DNA of 64,000 bases from an uncultured Prevotellaceae bacterium (GTDB taxonomy: Bacteria; Bacteroidota; Bacteroidia; Bacteroidales; Bacteroidaceae). The position numbers and the translations under genes were made by a program. A model generated the notes under the pieces. That model was not told the origin of the DNA, made no database searches, and saw only the letters and a program-made list of their open reading frames with translations. The stretch is taken from the NCBI GenBank assembly GCA_947174945.1, contig CAMWKZ010000007.1, positions 16,866-80,865 on the forward strand, in the 5' to 3' direction. This document shows, piece by piece, positions 53,213 through 63,194 of the stretch; within the stretch, counting starts at the first letter, position 1, and each line of letters opens with the position of its first letter.

Positions 53213-53862
53213 TCCTCGTACACCGTTTTGTCGTCAATGCCCGCCTCGGCCAGAGCCTCACGGCGCTCCACGCACGTGCCGCAACGGCCACAATGCTTTT
53301 CGCCACCCTTGTAGCACGACCATGTGTCGGCATAGTCAATGCCCAATGCCTTGCCCCGTCGGGCAATGTCCGCCTTCGTCATATTGGTGTATGGCGAGCG
53401 CAGCCTGACAGTGACAAACGTGCCAGCCTGAGCCGCTTGGTCGAAAGCATCGACAAACTCAGGGCGGCAGTCGGGATAGACGGTGTGGTCGCCACCGTGG
53501 TTAGCCATCATCACATATTTCAGTCTGTTGCTCTCCGCAATGCCCACGGCGATGCTCAGCATGATGCCGTTGCGGAAAGGCACCACCGTCGACCGCATAT
53601 TCTCGTCAGCGTAGTGTCCTTCAGGAATTTCCTCACCACCCTCCAACAGCGAACTCTTAAAGTAGCGCGTCATAAAGTCCAAGGGTATTACCACGTGACG
53701 AATGCCCAGCCGCTCGCAATGCAGGCGGGCACAGGGGATTTCGCGCGCATTATGCTTCGAGCCATAGTCAAACGAGATGGCCAGCGCAATGCGCTCCTGC
53801 TCATCATATAATAAGGTAGTGGAGTCAAGCCCACCGCTCAAAATCAATACAGAATCTTTCAT
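53209..53862 (-). CDS. queC: 7-cyano-7-deazaguanine synthase
   Basis: LILSGGLDSTTLLYD, CYKGGEKHCGRCGTCVERREAL; start refined to MKDSVLIL. Confidence 0.95.
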   Translation of the reverse strand: MKDSVLILSGGLDSTTLLYDEQERIALAISFDYGSKHNAREIPCARLHCERLGIRHVVIPLDFMTRYFKSSLLEGGEEIPEGHYADENMRSTVVPFRNGIMLSIAVGIAESNRLKYVMMANHGGDHTVYPDCRPEFVDAFDQAAQAGTFVTVRLRSPYTNMTKADIARRGKALGIDYADTWSCYKGGEKHCGRCGTCVERREALAEAGIDDKTVYED

Positions 53863-53868
53863 ATCCGA

Positions 53869-53911
53869 GTGCAAAGGTACGATTTTTTAGATATATTTCG
53901 TACCTTTGCAC
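53869..53911. promoter_or_regulatory. divergent promoter pair forming a perfect 14-bp inverted repeat
   Basis: gtgcaaaggtacga (53869-53882) / tcgtacctttgcac (53898-53911); both contain TACCTTTG -7 boxes. Confidence 0.7.
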
Positions 53912-53930
53912 CGCTTTTTAGTTATCACAC

Positions 53931-55958
53931 ATGTACAAACCACTTTACAACCAGCGCAAAGCCTTCCGCTTCCGCCAGTTTTCGCGGAAGGGATATGCCC
54001 TGTTTGCCTGTCTGGGACGTGTCGTTACCATCGGCGTGCTGAGTGTGGCCACCCTGCAGTCGGCCAGTGCCGCCACCGATGACGTCAACACAAAGACGGA
54101 GACCACCGACGACGGACAAACGACCGACAAGGAGGCCATGCTCGACGATGTCGAGGTGACGGGCTCACGCGCACCGCTTGCACTTGGGCAAGCAGCGAGA
54201 ATGGTCACTGTACTGACGCGCGACGAGATTCAGGCGGCGCCAGTACAAAGTATTAACGATTTGCTGAAATACGCCGTTGGCGTGGATGTTCGTCAGCGTG
54301 GCCCGATTGGTGCCCAGACGGACATTGGCATCCGTGGCGGCACGAGCGAGCAGCTGACGATTTTGCTAAACGGCATTAACATCTGCGACCCACAGACGGG
54401 GCACAACGCTTTCGACTTCCCCTGCGACCTGAGCGACATCGAGCGCATTGAGGTGCTGGAGGGGCCAGCAGGCCGGGTCTACGGCACGTCGTCGCTGATG
54501 GGGGCGATAAACATCGTCACCAAGCAGGCCGCCCAGAGCAGTGCCGACATTCATGCCGAGGGGGGCAGCTTCGGCTACCTGTCGGCAGGGGCACGCATCA
54601 ACGGGAACAACGGGGCATGGAACAACCAGCTATCGGCCAGCTATACGCGCAGCGACGGCTACCTGCGCGCCAAGTCGGGTGCGCTCAACAGCGACTACTC
54701 GGGTGGCAAGGCGTTCTATCAGGGCAGCTATCAGGCAGCCGATTTTCGCCTGAACTGGCACGCAGGCATGAGCACCAAGGGGTTCGGTTCCAACACGTTC
54801 TACAGTGCCAAGTTCGATGAGCAGTATGAGCGCACCACCAAGCTCTATACGGCTGTCAAGGGCGAGACCAGCGGACGGCTCCACTTCAGCCCTGCCATCT
54901 ACTGGAACCGCTCCTACGACCGCTTTGAACTGATACGCGATTCGGAGGTCACGGTGCCTTTCAACCACCACCGCACCGATGTCTTTGGCATCAACCTGAA
55001 CAACTACTTCGACTGGCAGTTAGGGCGCACGGCCTTCGGTGCCGAGTTTCGCAACGAGGACATCGTTAGCAGCAACTTAGGCGAGCCGCTGAACGCCCCA
55101 TACGGCCAGTACAAGTACGGGCTGAACCGCTCGAACCTGAGCCTGCACTTGGAGCACAACATCCTGCTGCGCCGCTTCACGTTGTCGGCAGGCTTCATCG
55201 CCGTTAAGAACACGTGGAACGAGATGCCCTTCACCGTCTATCCCGGCATTGATGCCAGCTACCGCATTGGCGAGTGCTGGAAGGTGTATGCCTCCTACAA
55301 CTCATCGCTGCGTATGCCGTCGGTCACCGAGCTGTATTACAGCGTGGGCGGCCATCAGGCTGACAAGTATCTGAAGCCCGAGGAGCTGCGGGCAGTAGAG
55401 GGAGGCGTGAAATGGCTAACCCCAGTCGTCAGCTGGCAGGCCAGCGTGTTCCACCACCACTGCCGCAACATGATTGACTGGATTCTTGACCCAGCGGCCA
55501 GCGAACCCGTCTGGCAGAGCGTGAACCATACCAAGGTGAACACACTCGGCTTTGAGACCTCGGCCACGCTGCGCCTGAAGCAGGGCACCGTGACCGTGGC
55601 GTACAGCTACATAGACGAGGACAAGCAGGGCAAGGACAATATCCAGACGCAATCGACACTGGAATACTTGCGCCATAAGCTGGTGGGCCAGCTACTGCTG
55701 CACCTAACGGAGCGGCTGAACTGGAACGTGAAATACCGACTGCAAAAGCGGGCTGGCAGCTACACGACCAACGAGGGTGCGGTAATGCCCTATCACACTT
55801 ACGACATCGTAGACACCCGACTGACATGGAACGCCGACAGCTACTCGCTGTACGTGGAGGCCAACAACCTACTGGGCCGCCGTTATGTCGACTACGGCAA
55901 CGTGCAACAGCCCGGCACGTGGCTGATGGTGGGTGCCAAATATCACTTGAATTTCTAA
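53931..55958 (+). CDS. TonB-dependent outer-membrane receptor (BtuB/CirA-like)
   Basis: Plug domain IGIRGGTSEQLTILLNGINICDPQTGHNAFDFPCDLSDIERIEVLEGPAGRVYGTSSLMGAINIVTK; terminal aromatic residue. Confidence 0.93.
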   Translation: MYKPLYNQRKAFRFRQFSRKGYALFACLGRVVTIGVLSVATLQSASAATDDVNTKTETTDDGQTTDKEAMLDDVEVTGSRAPLALGQAARMVTVLTRDEIQAAPVQSINDLLKYAVGVDVRQRGPIGAQTDIGIRGGTSEQLTILLNGINICDPQTGHNAFDFPCDLSDIERIEVLEGPAGRVYGTSSLMGAINIVTKQAAQSSADIHAEGGSFGYLSAGARINGNNGAWNNQLSASYTRSDGYLRAKSGALNSDYSGGKAFYQGSYQAADFRLNWHAGMSTKGFGSNTFYSAKFDEQYERTTKLYTAVKGETSGRLHFSPAIYWNRSYDRFELIRDSEVTVPFNHHRTDVFGINLNNYFDWQLGRTAFGAEFRNEDIVSSNLGEPLNAPYGQYKYGLNRSNLSLHLEHNILLRRFTLSAGFIAVKNTWNEMPFTVYPGIDASYRIGECWKVYASYNSSLRMPSVTELYYSVGGHQADKYLKPEELRAVEGGVKWLTPVVSWQASVFHHHCRNMIDWILDPAASEPVWQSVNHTKVNTLGFETSATLRLKQGTVTVAYSYIDEDKQGKDNIQTQSTLEYLRHKLVGQLLLHLTERLNWNVKYRLQKRAGSYTTNEGAVMPYHTYDIVDTRLTWNADSYSLYVEANNLLGRRYVDYGNVQQPGTWLMVGAKYHLNF

Positions 55959-55959
55959 C

Positions 55960-56538
55960 ATGAAGACCCTTAAACACACGCTGACCGCCATGCTGATGCT
56001 GCCAAGCATCGGCATGGCGGCCCAGCGCCTAAAACCCTGCGACCTGCTGTTCCACGTAGCAGCACAGCCCAACGCCATTACCACCGTCACACCGGGCATG
56101 ATTGACCACGTGGCGATGGTGCTGTCTGAAGACAGCGTTATCGAGGCCACGCACCGCGGTGTGGTGACGACCCCGCTCGACTCACTGCGCCGTCAGGACG
56201 GCTATTATATAATAGGTAGGGTGAGGCGTGCCGACCCCGTCCGCTCGCTGATGAATGCCCGTCGCTATCTGGGGCGTCGCTACGACTTTGTCTTTCTGCC
56301 CGACAACGACGACATCTATTGCTCGGAACTGGTACAGCTGTCGCTGGTCGACAAAAAAGGACGGCTGCTGTTGGCAACCATCCCTATGTCGTTTCACGAT
56401 GCCTCGGGGCGCATTACTGACTACTGGAGCCAGTTCTATGCCCGCCGCGGCATGGCCGTGCCCGAAGGACAGCCTGGCACCAATCCCGCAGAGCTGTCGC
56501 AGCGCAAGTGCGTCAGGCTCGTCGGTCGGCTACGCTAA
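55960..56538 (+). CDS. YiiX-like permuted papain-fold (NlpC/P60 superfamily) protein
   Basis: LKPCDLLFHVA...IDHVAMVLSEDSVIEATHRGVV...YDFVFLPDNDDIYCSELVQ. Confidence 0.75.
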   Translation: MKTLKHTLTAMLMLPSIGMAAQRLKPCDLLFHVAAQPNAITTVTPGMIDHVAMVLSEDSVIEATHRGVVTTPLDSLRRQDGYYIIGRVRRADPVRSLMNARRYLGRRYDFVFLPDNDDIYCSELVQLSLVDKKGRLLLATIPMSFHDASGRITDYWSQFYARRGMAVPEGQPGTNPAELSQRKCVRLVGRLR

Positions 56539-57726
56539 GCAGAAGTCGAGGTCGGCGGCAATTTGCTCTTTGTCCAGATGCTGCCCGATGAACACCAGCT
56601 TCTGCATACGGTCGCCATACTGGTCGTCCCAGTCGCGACGCAGCTGCTCGTTCTGCGCCATCATCATGTCCAGCTCGTCCTTCGGCATCGTGGCATACCA
56701 CTGACCGGCATTGCTGAGCGACACCTGACGGCCAGCCTGCTCGAAGACGTAGCAGATGTCCTCCTCGCCCTTGAAATAGCAGATGCCCTTGGCGCGGATG
56801 ATGCTCTTAGGCCACTTGCGCGCCACAAACTCGTCGAACAGCCCGAGGTTAAACGGGCGGCGGGCGTAGTAGACAAACGTGCCGATGCCATACTCCTCGG
56901 CCTCGCCCTCGTCGTGGTGATGGTGGTGGTGCTCATGGTCATGATGATGGTGATGCTCGTGGTCGTGGTCATCATCATCGTCATCATCGTGGTCGCCCTC
57001 CAGTTCCTGAACCCATGCTGCCGAGGTTGCCACCTCTTCAAAGTTGAACTTCCCCGTGTTGATAAGTTCATTCAAATCCACATTGCCATAGTCGCACTCG
57101 ATGATGTCGGCCTTGGGCTGCAGGGCGCGGATTATCTGCTTTACCTGCGCCAGCTCGTCCTTCGACACCTCCGAGGCCTTGTTCAGCAGGATGATGTTGC
57201 AGAACTCTATCTGCTGAATCACCAAGTTCTCAATATCCTCCTCGTCAATGTTCTTGCGCAGCAGGTCGTTGCCACCCGAGAACTCGTCGCGCATCCGCAG
57301 CGCATCCACCACGGTGACGATGCAGTCCAGCTGCAAGTATCCGTCCTTCACATACTCGGGGCCCAGCGAAGGGATGTTGACCACGGTCTGGGCAATGGGA
57401 GCCGGCTCGCAGATGCCGCTGGCCTCAATCACTACGTAGTCGAAACGCCGCATACGGGTGATGTCGCGCAGTTGCTCCACCAAGTCCATTTTCAGCGTAC
57501 AGCAGATGCAACCATTCTGCAGGGCCACCAGCGAGTCGTCCTTCTGGCCCACTACTCCACCCTTCTCTATCAGGTCGGCGTCAATGTTCACCTCGCCGAT
57601 GTCGTTCACGATGACGGCAAACTTGACGCCCTGCTTGTTCTGCAATATGCGGTTCAGCAGTGTTGTCTTGCCGCTGCCCAGATAGCCCGTCAGCAGCAAT
57701 ACGGGAATGTTCTTAATCTTCTCCAT
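56530..57726 (-). CDS. CobW/COG0523 family GTPase with His/Asp-rich loop
   Basis: GYLGSGKTTLLNRIL, CICCTLKMDL, DHDDDDDDDHDHEHHHHHDHEHHHHHHDEGE. Confidence 0.92.
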   Translation of the reverse strand: MEKIKNIPVLLLTGYLGSGKTTLLNRILQNKQGVKFAVIVNDIGEVNIDADLIEKGGVVGQKDDSLVALQNGCICCTLKMDLVEQLRDITRMRRFDYVVIEASGICEPAPIAQTVVNIPSLGPEYVKDGYLQLDCIVTVVDALRMRDEFSGGNDLLRKNIDEEDIENLVIQQIEFCNIILLNKASEVSKDELAQVKQIIRALQPKADIIECDYGNVDLNELINTGKFNFEEVATSAAWVQELEGDHDDDDDDDHDHEHHHHHDHEHHHHHHDEGEAEEYGIGTFVYYARRPFNLGLFDEFVARKWPKSIIRAKGICYFKGEEDICYVFEQAGRQVSLSNAGQWYATMPKDELDMMMAQNEQLRRDWDDQYGDRMQKLVFIGQHLDKEQIAADLDFCLA

Positions 57727-57852
57727 GACTATATTACGATTTATCGACAGTTATGTTATTGCTCAATTTTGGGTACAAAGATAAGTCTTTTCTCCGACTT
57801 CTGCAAGCTCCGCCTTACATTATTAAAAGCCGGTCATCCGTTGGCCGGGGTT

Positions 57853-57940
57853 GAAAGAGCCGTTCTTACCCGGAGTAAGACCCGTTCTTTCCACGAGTAA
57901 GAGCCGTTCTTTCCGGCAGAAGGAACCGTTCTTTCCCACC
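57853..57940. repeat. 22-bp tandem array, family B, 4 units
   Basis: Units at 57853, 57875, 57897, 57919. Confidence 0.93.
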
Positions 57941-58013
57941 GACCCAACCGATGCACTTCGCAAAAAAACTCTAAATATTTAATTATCAGTCACCGTTTAT
58001 CAATTAATTGTTG

Positions 58014-58021
58014 TATCTTTG
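58014..58021 (+). promoter_or_regulatory. -7 box TATCTTTG upstream of pgk
   Basis: TAnnTTTG match. Confidence 0.55.
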
Positions 58022-58072
58022 CGTCCAATTAGGATAAATTGTAAATCATTAATAGTTAAATTGTAAACCATC

Positions 58073-59344
58073 ATGACAATCAATGAGATGAACTTTGCCG
58101 GTAAGAAGGCAATTGTACGTGTAGACTTCAACGTACCCCTGGACGAGAATGGTAAGATTACGGACGACACCCGCATCCGCGGTGCGCTGCCCACGCTGAA
58201 GAAGATTCTGGCCGACGGCGGTGCCGTCATCATCATGTCGCACATGGGCAAGCCCAAAGGAAAGGTGGACATGAAGAAGTCGCTGGGTCAGATTCGCGAG
58301 GCCGTAGAGCAGGCACTGGGCGTTCCCGTTGCCTTTGCTCCCGACTGCGCCAAGGCTCAGGAGCAGGCTGCTGCCCTGAAGATGGGCGAGGCTCTGTTGC
58401 TCGAGAACCTGCGCTTCTATCCCGAGGAGGAGGGCAAGCCCGTAGGCGTTGAGAAGGGTACTCCCGAATACGACGAGGCTAAGAAGACCATGAAGCAGAG
58501 CCAGAAGGAGTTTGCCAAGACGCTGGCCAGCTATGCCGACTGCTACGTGATGGATGCCTTCGGCACCGCTCACCGCAAGCACGCCTCTACCGCTGTCATC
58601 GCCGACTACTTCGACGCCGACTCAAAGATGCTGGGTCTGCTGATGGAGAAAGAGGTACAGGCCGTTGACAACGTGCTGTCTAACATCAAGCGCCCCTTCG
58701 TAGCCATCATGGGCGGTTCGAAGGTCAGCTCAAAGATTGGCATCATCGAGAACCTGCTGGGCAAGGTTGACAAGCTCATCCTCTGCGGTGGCATGACCTA
58801 CACCTTCTCTAAGGCTCACGGCGGCGAGATTGGCGAGTCTATCGTTGAGCTGGACAAGCTGGACGTAGCACTGGGCGTTGAGGAGCTGGCCAAGAAGAAC
58901 AACGTGGAGCTGGTGCTGGGCACCGACTGCACCGCCACCAACGGACTGGACTTCGACACCATGAGCGTCAAGGCTGGTGCCGAGATTATCACCTGCCCCG
59001 CCAACAAGGTTCCTGCCGGATTCGAGGGCGTTGACGCTGGTCCTGAGAGCCAGAAGGCATTCGCCGAGGCTATCAAGGGTGCCAAGACCATTCTGTGGAA
59101 CGGCCCCGCTGGTGTATTCGAGTGCGACGACTTCACAGCTGGTAGCCGTGCCATTGGCGACGCTATTGCCAGCGCTACTGCCGAGGGTGCATTCTCGCTG
59201 ATTGGCGGTGGCGACTCTGTAGCCTGCGTCAACAAGTTCGGCCTGGCCGACCAAGTCAGCTACATCTCTACTGGCGGTGGTGCGCTGCTCGAGGCTATCG
59301 AGGGCAAGGTGCTCCCCGGTGTGGCAGCTATCAAAGGTGAATAA
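58073..59344 (+). CDS. pgk: phosphoglycerate kinase
   Basis: [44 protein letters not shown]. Confidence 0.97.
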   Translation: MTINEMNFAGKKAIVRVDFNVPLDENGKITDDTRIRGALPTLKKILADGGAVIIMSHMGKPKGKVDMKKSLGQIREAVEQALGVPVAFAPDCAKAQEQAAALKMGEALLLENLRFYPEEEGKPVGVEKGTPEYDEAKKTMKQSQKEFAKTLASYADCYVMDAFGTAHRKHASTAVIADYFDADSKMLGLLMEKEVQAVDNVLSNIKRPFVAIMGGSKVSSKIGIIENLLGKVDKLILCGGMTYTFSKAHGGEIGESIVELDKLDVALGVEELAKKNNVELVLGTDCTATNGLDFDTMSVKAGAEIITCPANKVPAGFEGVDAGPESQKAFAEAIKGAKTILWNGPAGVFECDDFTAGSRAIGDAIASATAEGAFSLIGGGDSVACVNKFGLADQVSYISTGGGALLEAIEGKVLPGVAAIKGE

Positions 59345-59347
59345 GCT

Positions 59348-60241
59348 ATGAAAAGAACATTTCTTTATATCATTATGGCCGCACTGCTCACAGCGTGCGG
59401 CCATCGTGCTTCTCAGCAGGAGCAAGACACCGAGGCCACCGAGAGCGCAGAGCTCAAGGTAGATAGCATTGGGCTGGAGCGTGAGGACTCAATGGCCAGC
59501 GTGAAAGTCAGCGTCGCATGGCCCACGGAGGGCAACGACTCGCTGGTAAAGGCCATACGCCGCTATATCTGTGAGGAACTGGGTGCGCGTCCCTACCAAG
59601 AGGGCACCCCGACGACGATGCAGTATGAAGATGGAGAAAAAGCCGTCAAGGCCACGGTTGAGGAAGTGTATAAAGAGTTGCAGGCCATGTGGCAGGAAGT
59701 CCATGACAATGGCTATAACGCGGATATGGCTTACAACAATTACATCAACGTCATACTGCTGGAGGACAACGACCGCTACGTCACCTACCTCAGCAACGTT
59801 GAAGGATTTATAGGCGGTGCCCACGGCTATGCCTCGTCGAAGGGCCGCACCTTCTTCAAAGGCAACGGCAGACAGTTTGGCTACCAGTTGGAATACCATC
59901 CGAAGACAAACACTTTCGACATCAAGGAGCAGACGCTGTTCAAAGACCCCGCCTCGCCCAAGCTGGCCGCTCTTATCAAGGAGGGTGTGCGCGGCTACAT
60001 CAAGCAGCTCAACGAGGCTCCTGTCAGTGACGAAGAGCTGCAGACCATGCTGCTCGGAGTGGACGATGTTAACCGCATCCCGTTGCCCAGCGTAGCCCCC
60101 TACTTCACCAAAAACGGGCTGGCCTTCGTCTATCAGCAGTACGAGATAGCCCCCTACTCGGCAGGCATGGTCAACTTTAACATCCCCTACGACGAGGTGC
60201 GCCCCCTGCTCACCCCAGAGGCTGCCGCCCTGCTTCCGTAG
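59348..60241 (+). CDS. DUF3298/RsiV-like lipoprotein
   Basis: Lipobox LLTAC; GGAHGYASSKGRTFFKGNGRQ; IAPYSAGMVNFNIPYDEVRPLL. Confidence 0.75.
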   Translation: MKRTFLYIIMAALLTACGHRASQQEQDTEATESAELKVDSIGLEREDSMASVKVSVAWPTEGNDSLVKAIRRYICEELGARPYQEGTPTTMQYEDGEKAVKATVEEVYKELQAMWQEVHDNGYNADMAYNNYINVILLEDNDRYVTYLSNVEGFIGGAHGYASSKGRTFFKGNGRQFGYQLEYHPKTNTFDIKEQTLFKDPASPKLAALIKEGVRGYIKQLNEAPVSDEELQTMLLGVDDVNRIPLPSVAPYFTKNGLAFVYQQYEIAPYSAGMVNFNIPYDEVRPLLTPEAAALLP

Positions 60242-60286
60242 CCACCCGTTTTCTGTGCTAACGTATAATCATCAAAAGAAGTAATT

Positions 60287-61234
60287 ATGGAATATCGCGA
60301 ATTAGGAAATACTGGAATGAAGGTGTCGGAACTGGGCTTCGGCGCCTCTTCTTTGGGCGGTGTGTTCCACGCTTTCGACGAACACCGCGGCATTGATGCC
60401 GTGTTTGCCGCCGTCGATGCTGGCATCAACATCATCGACGTATCGCCATACTACGGCCACTACAAGGCTGAGACCGTGCTGGGCAAGGCGCTGAAGGACA
60501 TCCCCCGCAACCGTTTCTACCTGTCGACCAAGGTGGGTCGCTACGGTAAGGACGGCGTTAATACATGGGACTATTCGGCCCGTCGTGCCAAGGAGAGTGT
60601 CTACGAGAGCTTGGAGCGCCTGCACATCGACTACATCGACATCATCAACGTTCACGACATCGAGTTTCAAGGACGCATGGAGGGTGGATTGCAGAAGGTG
60701 GTCGACGAGACGCTGCCAGCACTGCACGAACTAAAGGCCGAGGGCGTGGTCAAGCACGTAGGCATCACCGACCTGCAGCTGGAGAACCTGCGCTGGGTCA
60801 TTGAGCACTCAGAGCCGGGCACCGTGGAGAGTGTCATGAACTTCTGCCACTACTGTCTGTGCGACGACAAGCTGGTTGACTTCCTCGACTTCTTCGAGCA
60901 GCACGGCGTGGGCGTGCTCTCTGCGTCGCCTTTCTCAATGGGTCTGCTCACCGAGCGTGGCGTGCCCGACTGGCATCCTGCCCCCAAGCCGCTAGTGGCC
61001 GTCTGCGAACAGGCTGCCGAGCACTGCAAGGCCAAGGGCTACCCCATCGAGAAGCTGGCCATGCAGTTCTCTTGCTCCAACAAGCGCATTGCCTCCACCG
61101 TGTTCAGCACCACCCGCCCCGAGGCTATCAAGCGCAACCTTGAGTACCTCAGCGAGCCTATGGACGAGCAGTTAGTAAACGAGGTGCGCAGCATTATTGG
61201 CGACCAACAACGGGTATCATGGGCGAACACATGA
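60287..61234 (+). CDS. aldo/keto reductase (L-galactose/L-fucose dehydrogenase-like)
   Basis: MEYRELGNTGMKVSELGFGASSLGG; INIIDVSPYYGHYKAETVLGKALK. Confidence 0.85.
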   Translation: MEYRELGNTGMKVSELGFGASSLGGVFHAFDEHRGIDAVFAAVDAGINIIDVSPYYGHYKAETVLGKALKDIPRNRFYLSTKVGRYGKDGVNTWDYSARRAKESVYESLERLHIDYIDIINVHDIEFQGRMEGGLQKVVDETLPALHELKAEGVVKHVGITDLQLENLRWVIEHSEPGTVESVMNFCHYCLCDDKLVDFLDFFEQHGVGVLSASPFSMGLLTERGVPDWHPAPKPLVAVCEQAAEHCKAKGYPIEKLAMQFSCSNKRIASTVFSTTRPEAIKRNLEYLSEPMDEQLVNEVRSIIGDQQRVSWANT

Positions 61235-62139
61235 CAATCATCGACGCACACGCCCACTTGTGGCTCCATCAGGACACCGTGGTGAATGGCTTGCCCATCT
61301 ACCAGCTGGAGCCTAACCGCAGCCGCTCGATGTTCTTCGGCGAGGAGCGGCAGATGTTGCCGCCCTACATGACCGACGGGCAGAACACGGCAGAGCGGTT
61401 TCTGTCGAACATGGACTATGCCCAAGTGTCGGCAGCCGTCATCACGCAGGAGTTTATCGACGGACTGCAGAACAGCTACTTGCAGCAGGTGCAGCGCTGC
61501 TATCCTGACCGCTTCTTCACGTTTGGCATGGCCGACTGGCGGCAGCCCGGCTTCCTGACAAGCGCACAGGCACTTATCAAGCAAGGCTTCCGCGGCCTGA
61601 AGATTCCTGCCGCCCGGCTGGACGTGCAGTTCCTGAACGACGAGTTCATGCAGCTGTTCCGACTGATGGAGCAGCAGGGCATCATCCTCGGCATCGAATT
61701 GGCCGACGGCGACGTGCAGGTGGGGCAGATGGAGGAAATTATCAGCGAGTGCCCACGGCTGAAGATAGCCATCGGCCACTTTGGCATGGTGACGCGCCCC
61801 GACTGGTTGGCCCAGATACGGCTGGCCCGCCACGAGAACGTCTACGTGGAGAGCGGCGGCATCACGTGGCTCTTCAACGACGAGTTCTATCCCTTCCCCT
61901 CGGCTGTCCGCGCCATCAAGGAGGCTGCCAACGAGGTAGGCATGGAGAAGCTGATGTGGGGCTCCGACTATCCGCGCACCATCACGGCCATCACCTACCG
62001 TATGTCGTATGACTTCGTTACCAAGTCAGCTGAGCTGACCGACACCGAGAAGCGGCTGTTCCTGGCCGACAACGCCCGCCGTTTCTTCGGCTTCGGCGAA
62101 CTAAAAGAATTACCGTACATCAAAAACATGAGCGAATGA
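61219..62139 (+). CDS. amidohydrolase-2 family (lactonase-like)
   Basis: MTIIDAHAHLWLHQD; KIAIGHFGM; LMWGSDYPRTI. Confidence 0.85.
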   Translation: MGEHMTIIDAHAHLWLHQDTVVNGLPIYQLEPNRSRSMFFGEERQMLPPYMTDGQNTAERFLSNMDYAQVSAAVITQEFIDGLQNSYLQQVQRCYPDRFFTFGMADWRQPGFLTSAQALIKQGFRGLKIPAARLDVQFLNDEFMQLFRLMEQQGIILGIELADGDVQVGQMEEIISECPRLKIAIGHFGMVTRPDWLAQIRLARHENVYVESGGITWLFNDEFYPFPSAVRAIKEAANEVGMEKLMWGSDYPRTITAITYRMSYDFVTKSAELTDTEKRLFLADNARRFFGFGELKELPYIKNMSE

Positions 62140-63155
62140 AAGCAATACAGATTACACAGCCACAGGTCATGAAAGTGGTTGACATTGACAAGCCCCAGTG
62201 TGGCAGCGACGAAGTGCTGCTCAAGATACACTACGTAGGATTCTGCGGCAGCGACCTGAACACCTACCGCGGACTGAACCCGATGGTGACCATGCCCGTC
62301 ATACCGGGTCATGAGATAGGTGCCGAGATAGCCGAGGTGGGTGCCAACGTGCCCAGCCATCTGACCAAGGGCATGGCCGTCACGGTCAATCCCTACACCA
62401 ACTGCGGACATTGCCCCTCATGCCGCAACCGCCGCTACAACGCCTGCCAGCACAACGAGACGCTGGGCGTGCAGCGCAACGGTGCCATGAGCGAGTACAT
62501 CGCCATTCCTTGGCAGAAGGTGATTCCCATTGGCAACATCACCGTTGAGCACGCAGCCCTCATCGAGCCGATGAGCGTCGGTTTCCATGCCGTCAGCCGT
62601 GGGCAGGTGGTCGACACCGACACCGTCATGGTCATCGGCTGTGGCATGGTGGGCGTAGGTGCCGTGGTGCGTGCCATCATGCGCGGAGCCAAAGTCATTG
62701 CCTGCGACATGGACGACGAGAAGCTGGCCATTGTCCGCAGCTTAGGAGCCGAGTACACCATCAACTCAGCCAAGGAGGACGTACACGCCCGACTGCAGGA
62801 AATCACCGGCGGTGCCGGTCCCGACGTAGTCATCGAGGCTGTCGGTGCCCCCGTCACCTATCAAATGGCCGTCAACGAGGTAGCCTTCACAGGCTGCGTC
62901 GTCTGCATCGGCTACGCCAAGCAGGACGTGCAGTTCACCACCAAGCTCTTCGTCCAGAAGGAGCTTGACATCCGTGGCTCACGCAACGCCCAGCCCGAGG
63001 ACTTCGACGGAGTTATCCGCTATCTGGAGCGCAACAACCCACCCTACGACATCCTGATTAGCAACGAGGTGACACCCGAGCACGCCGAGGAAGCCATGCA
63101 GCAGTGGCTCGAAGCCCCCGCCAAGGTGTTCCGCATCCTCGTCAAGTTTGCATAG
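62136..63155 (+). CDS. zinc-dependent alcohol dehydrogenase (MDR family)
   Basis: GFCGSDLNTYRG, PVIPGHEIGAEIAEVG, NCGHCPSCRNRRYNAC, GCGMVGVGAV. Confidence 0.92.
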   Translation: MKAIQITQPQVMKVVDIDKPQCGSDEVLLKIHYVGFCGSDLNTYRGLNPMVTMPVIPGHEIGAEIAEVGANVPSHLTKGMAVTVNPYTNCGHCPSCRNRRYNACQHNETLGVQRNGAMSEYIAIPWQKVIPIGNITVEHAALIEPMSVGFHAVSRGQVVDTDTVMVIGCGMVGVGAVVRAIMRGAKVIACDMDDEKLAIVRSLGAEYTINSAKEDVHARLQEITGGAGPDVVIEAVGAPVTYQMAVNEVAFTGCVVCIGYAKQDVQFTTKLFVQKELDIRGSRNAQPEDFDGVIRYLERNNPPYDILISNEVTPEHAEEAMQQWLEAPAKVFRILVKFA

Positions 63156-63194
63156 CAGGGGGCGGTAGCACCTACGCGCGCCTCTGACGAAGCC

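Noticed and set aside
53881-53930. Cobalamin riboswitch upstream of the BtuB-like receptor
   Set aside because: Only about 50 nt separates the divergent promoter from the ATG; too short for a riboswitch.
56563-57900. 445-aa antisense ORF opposite the CobW GTPase
   Set aside because: Low-complexity V/L-rich mirror translation of the His-rich region; sense gene is well supported.
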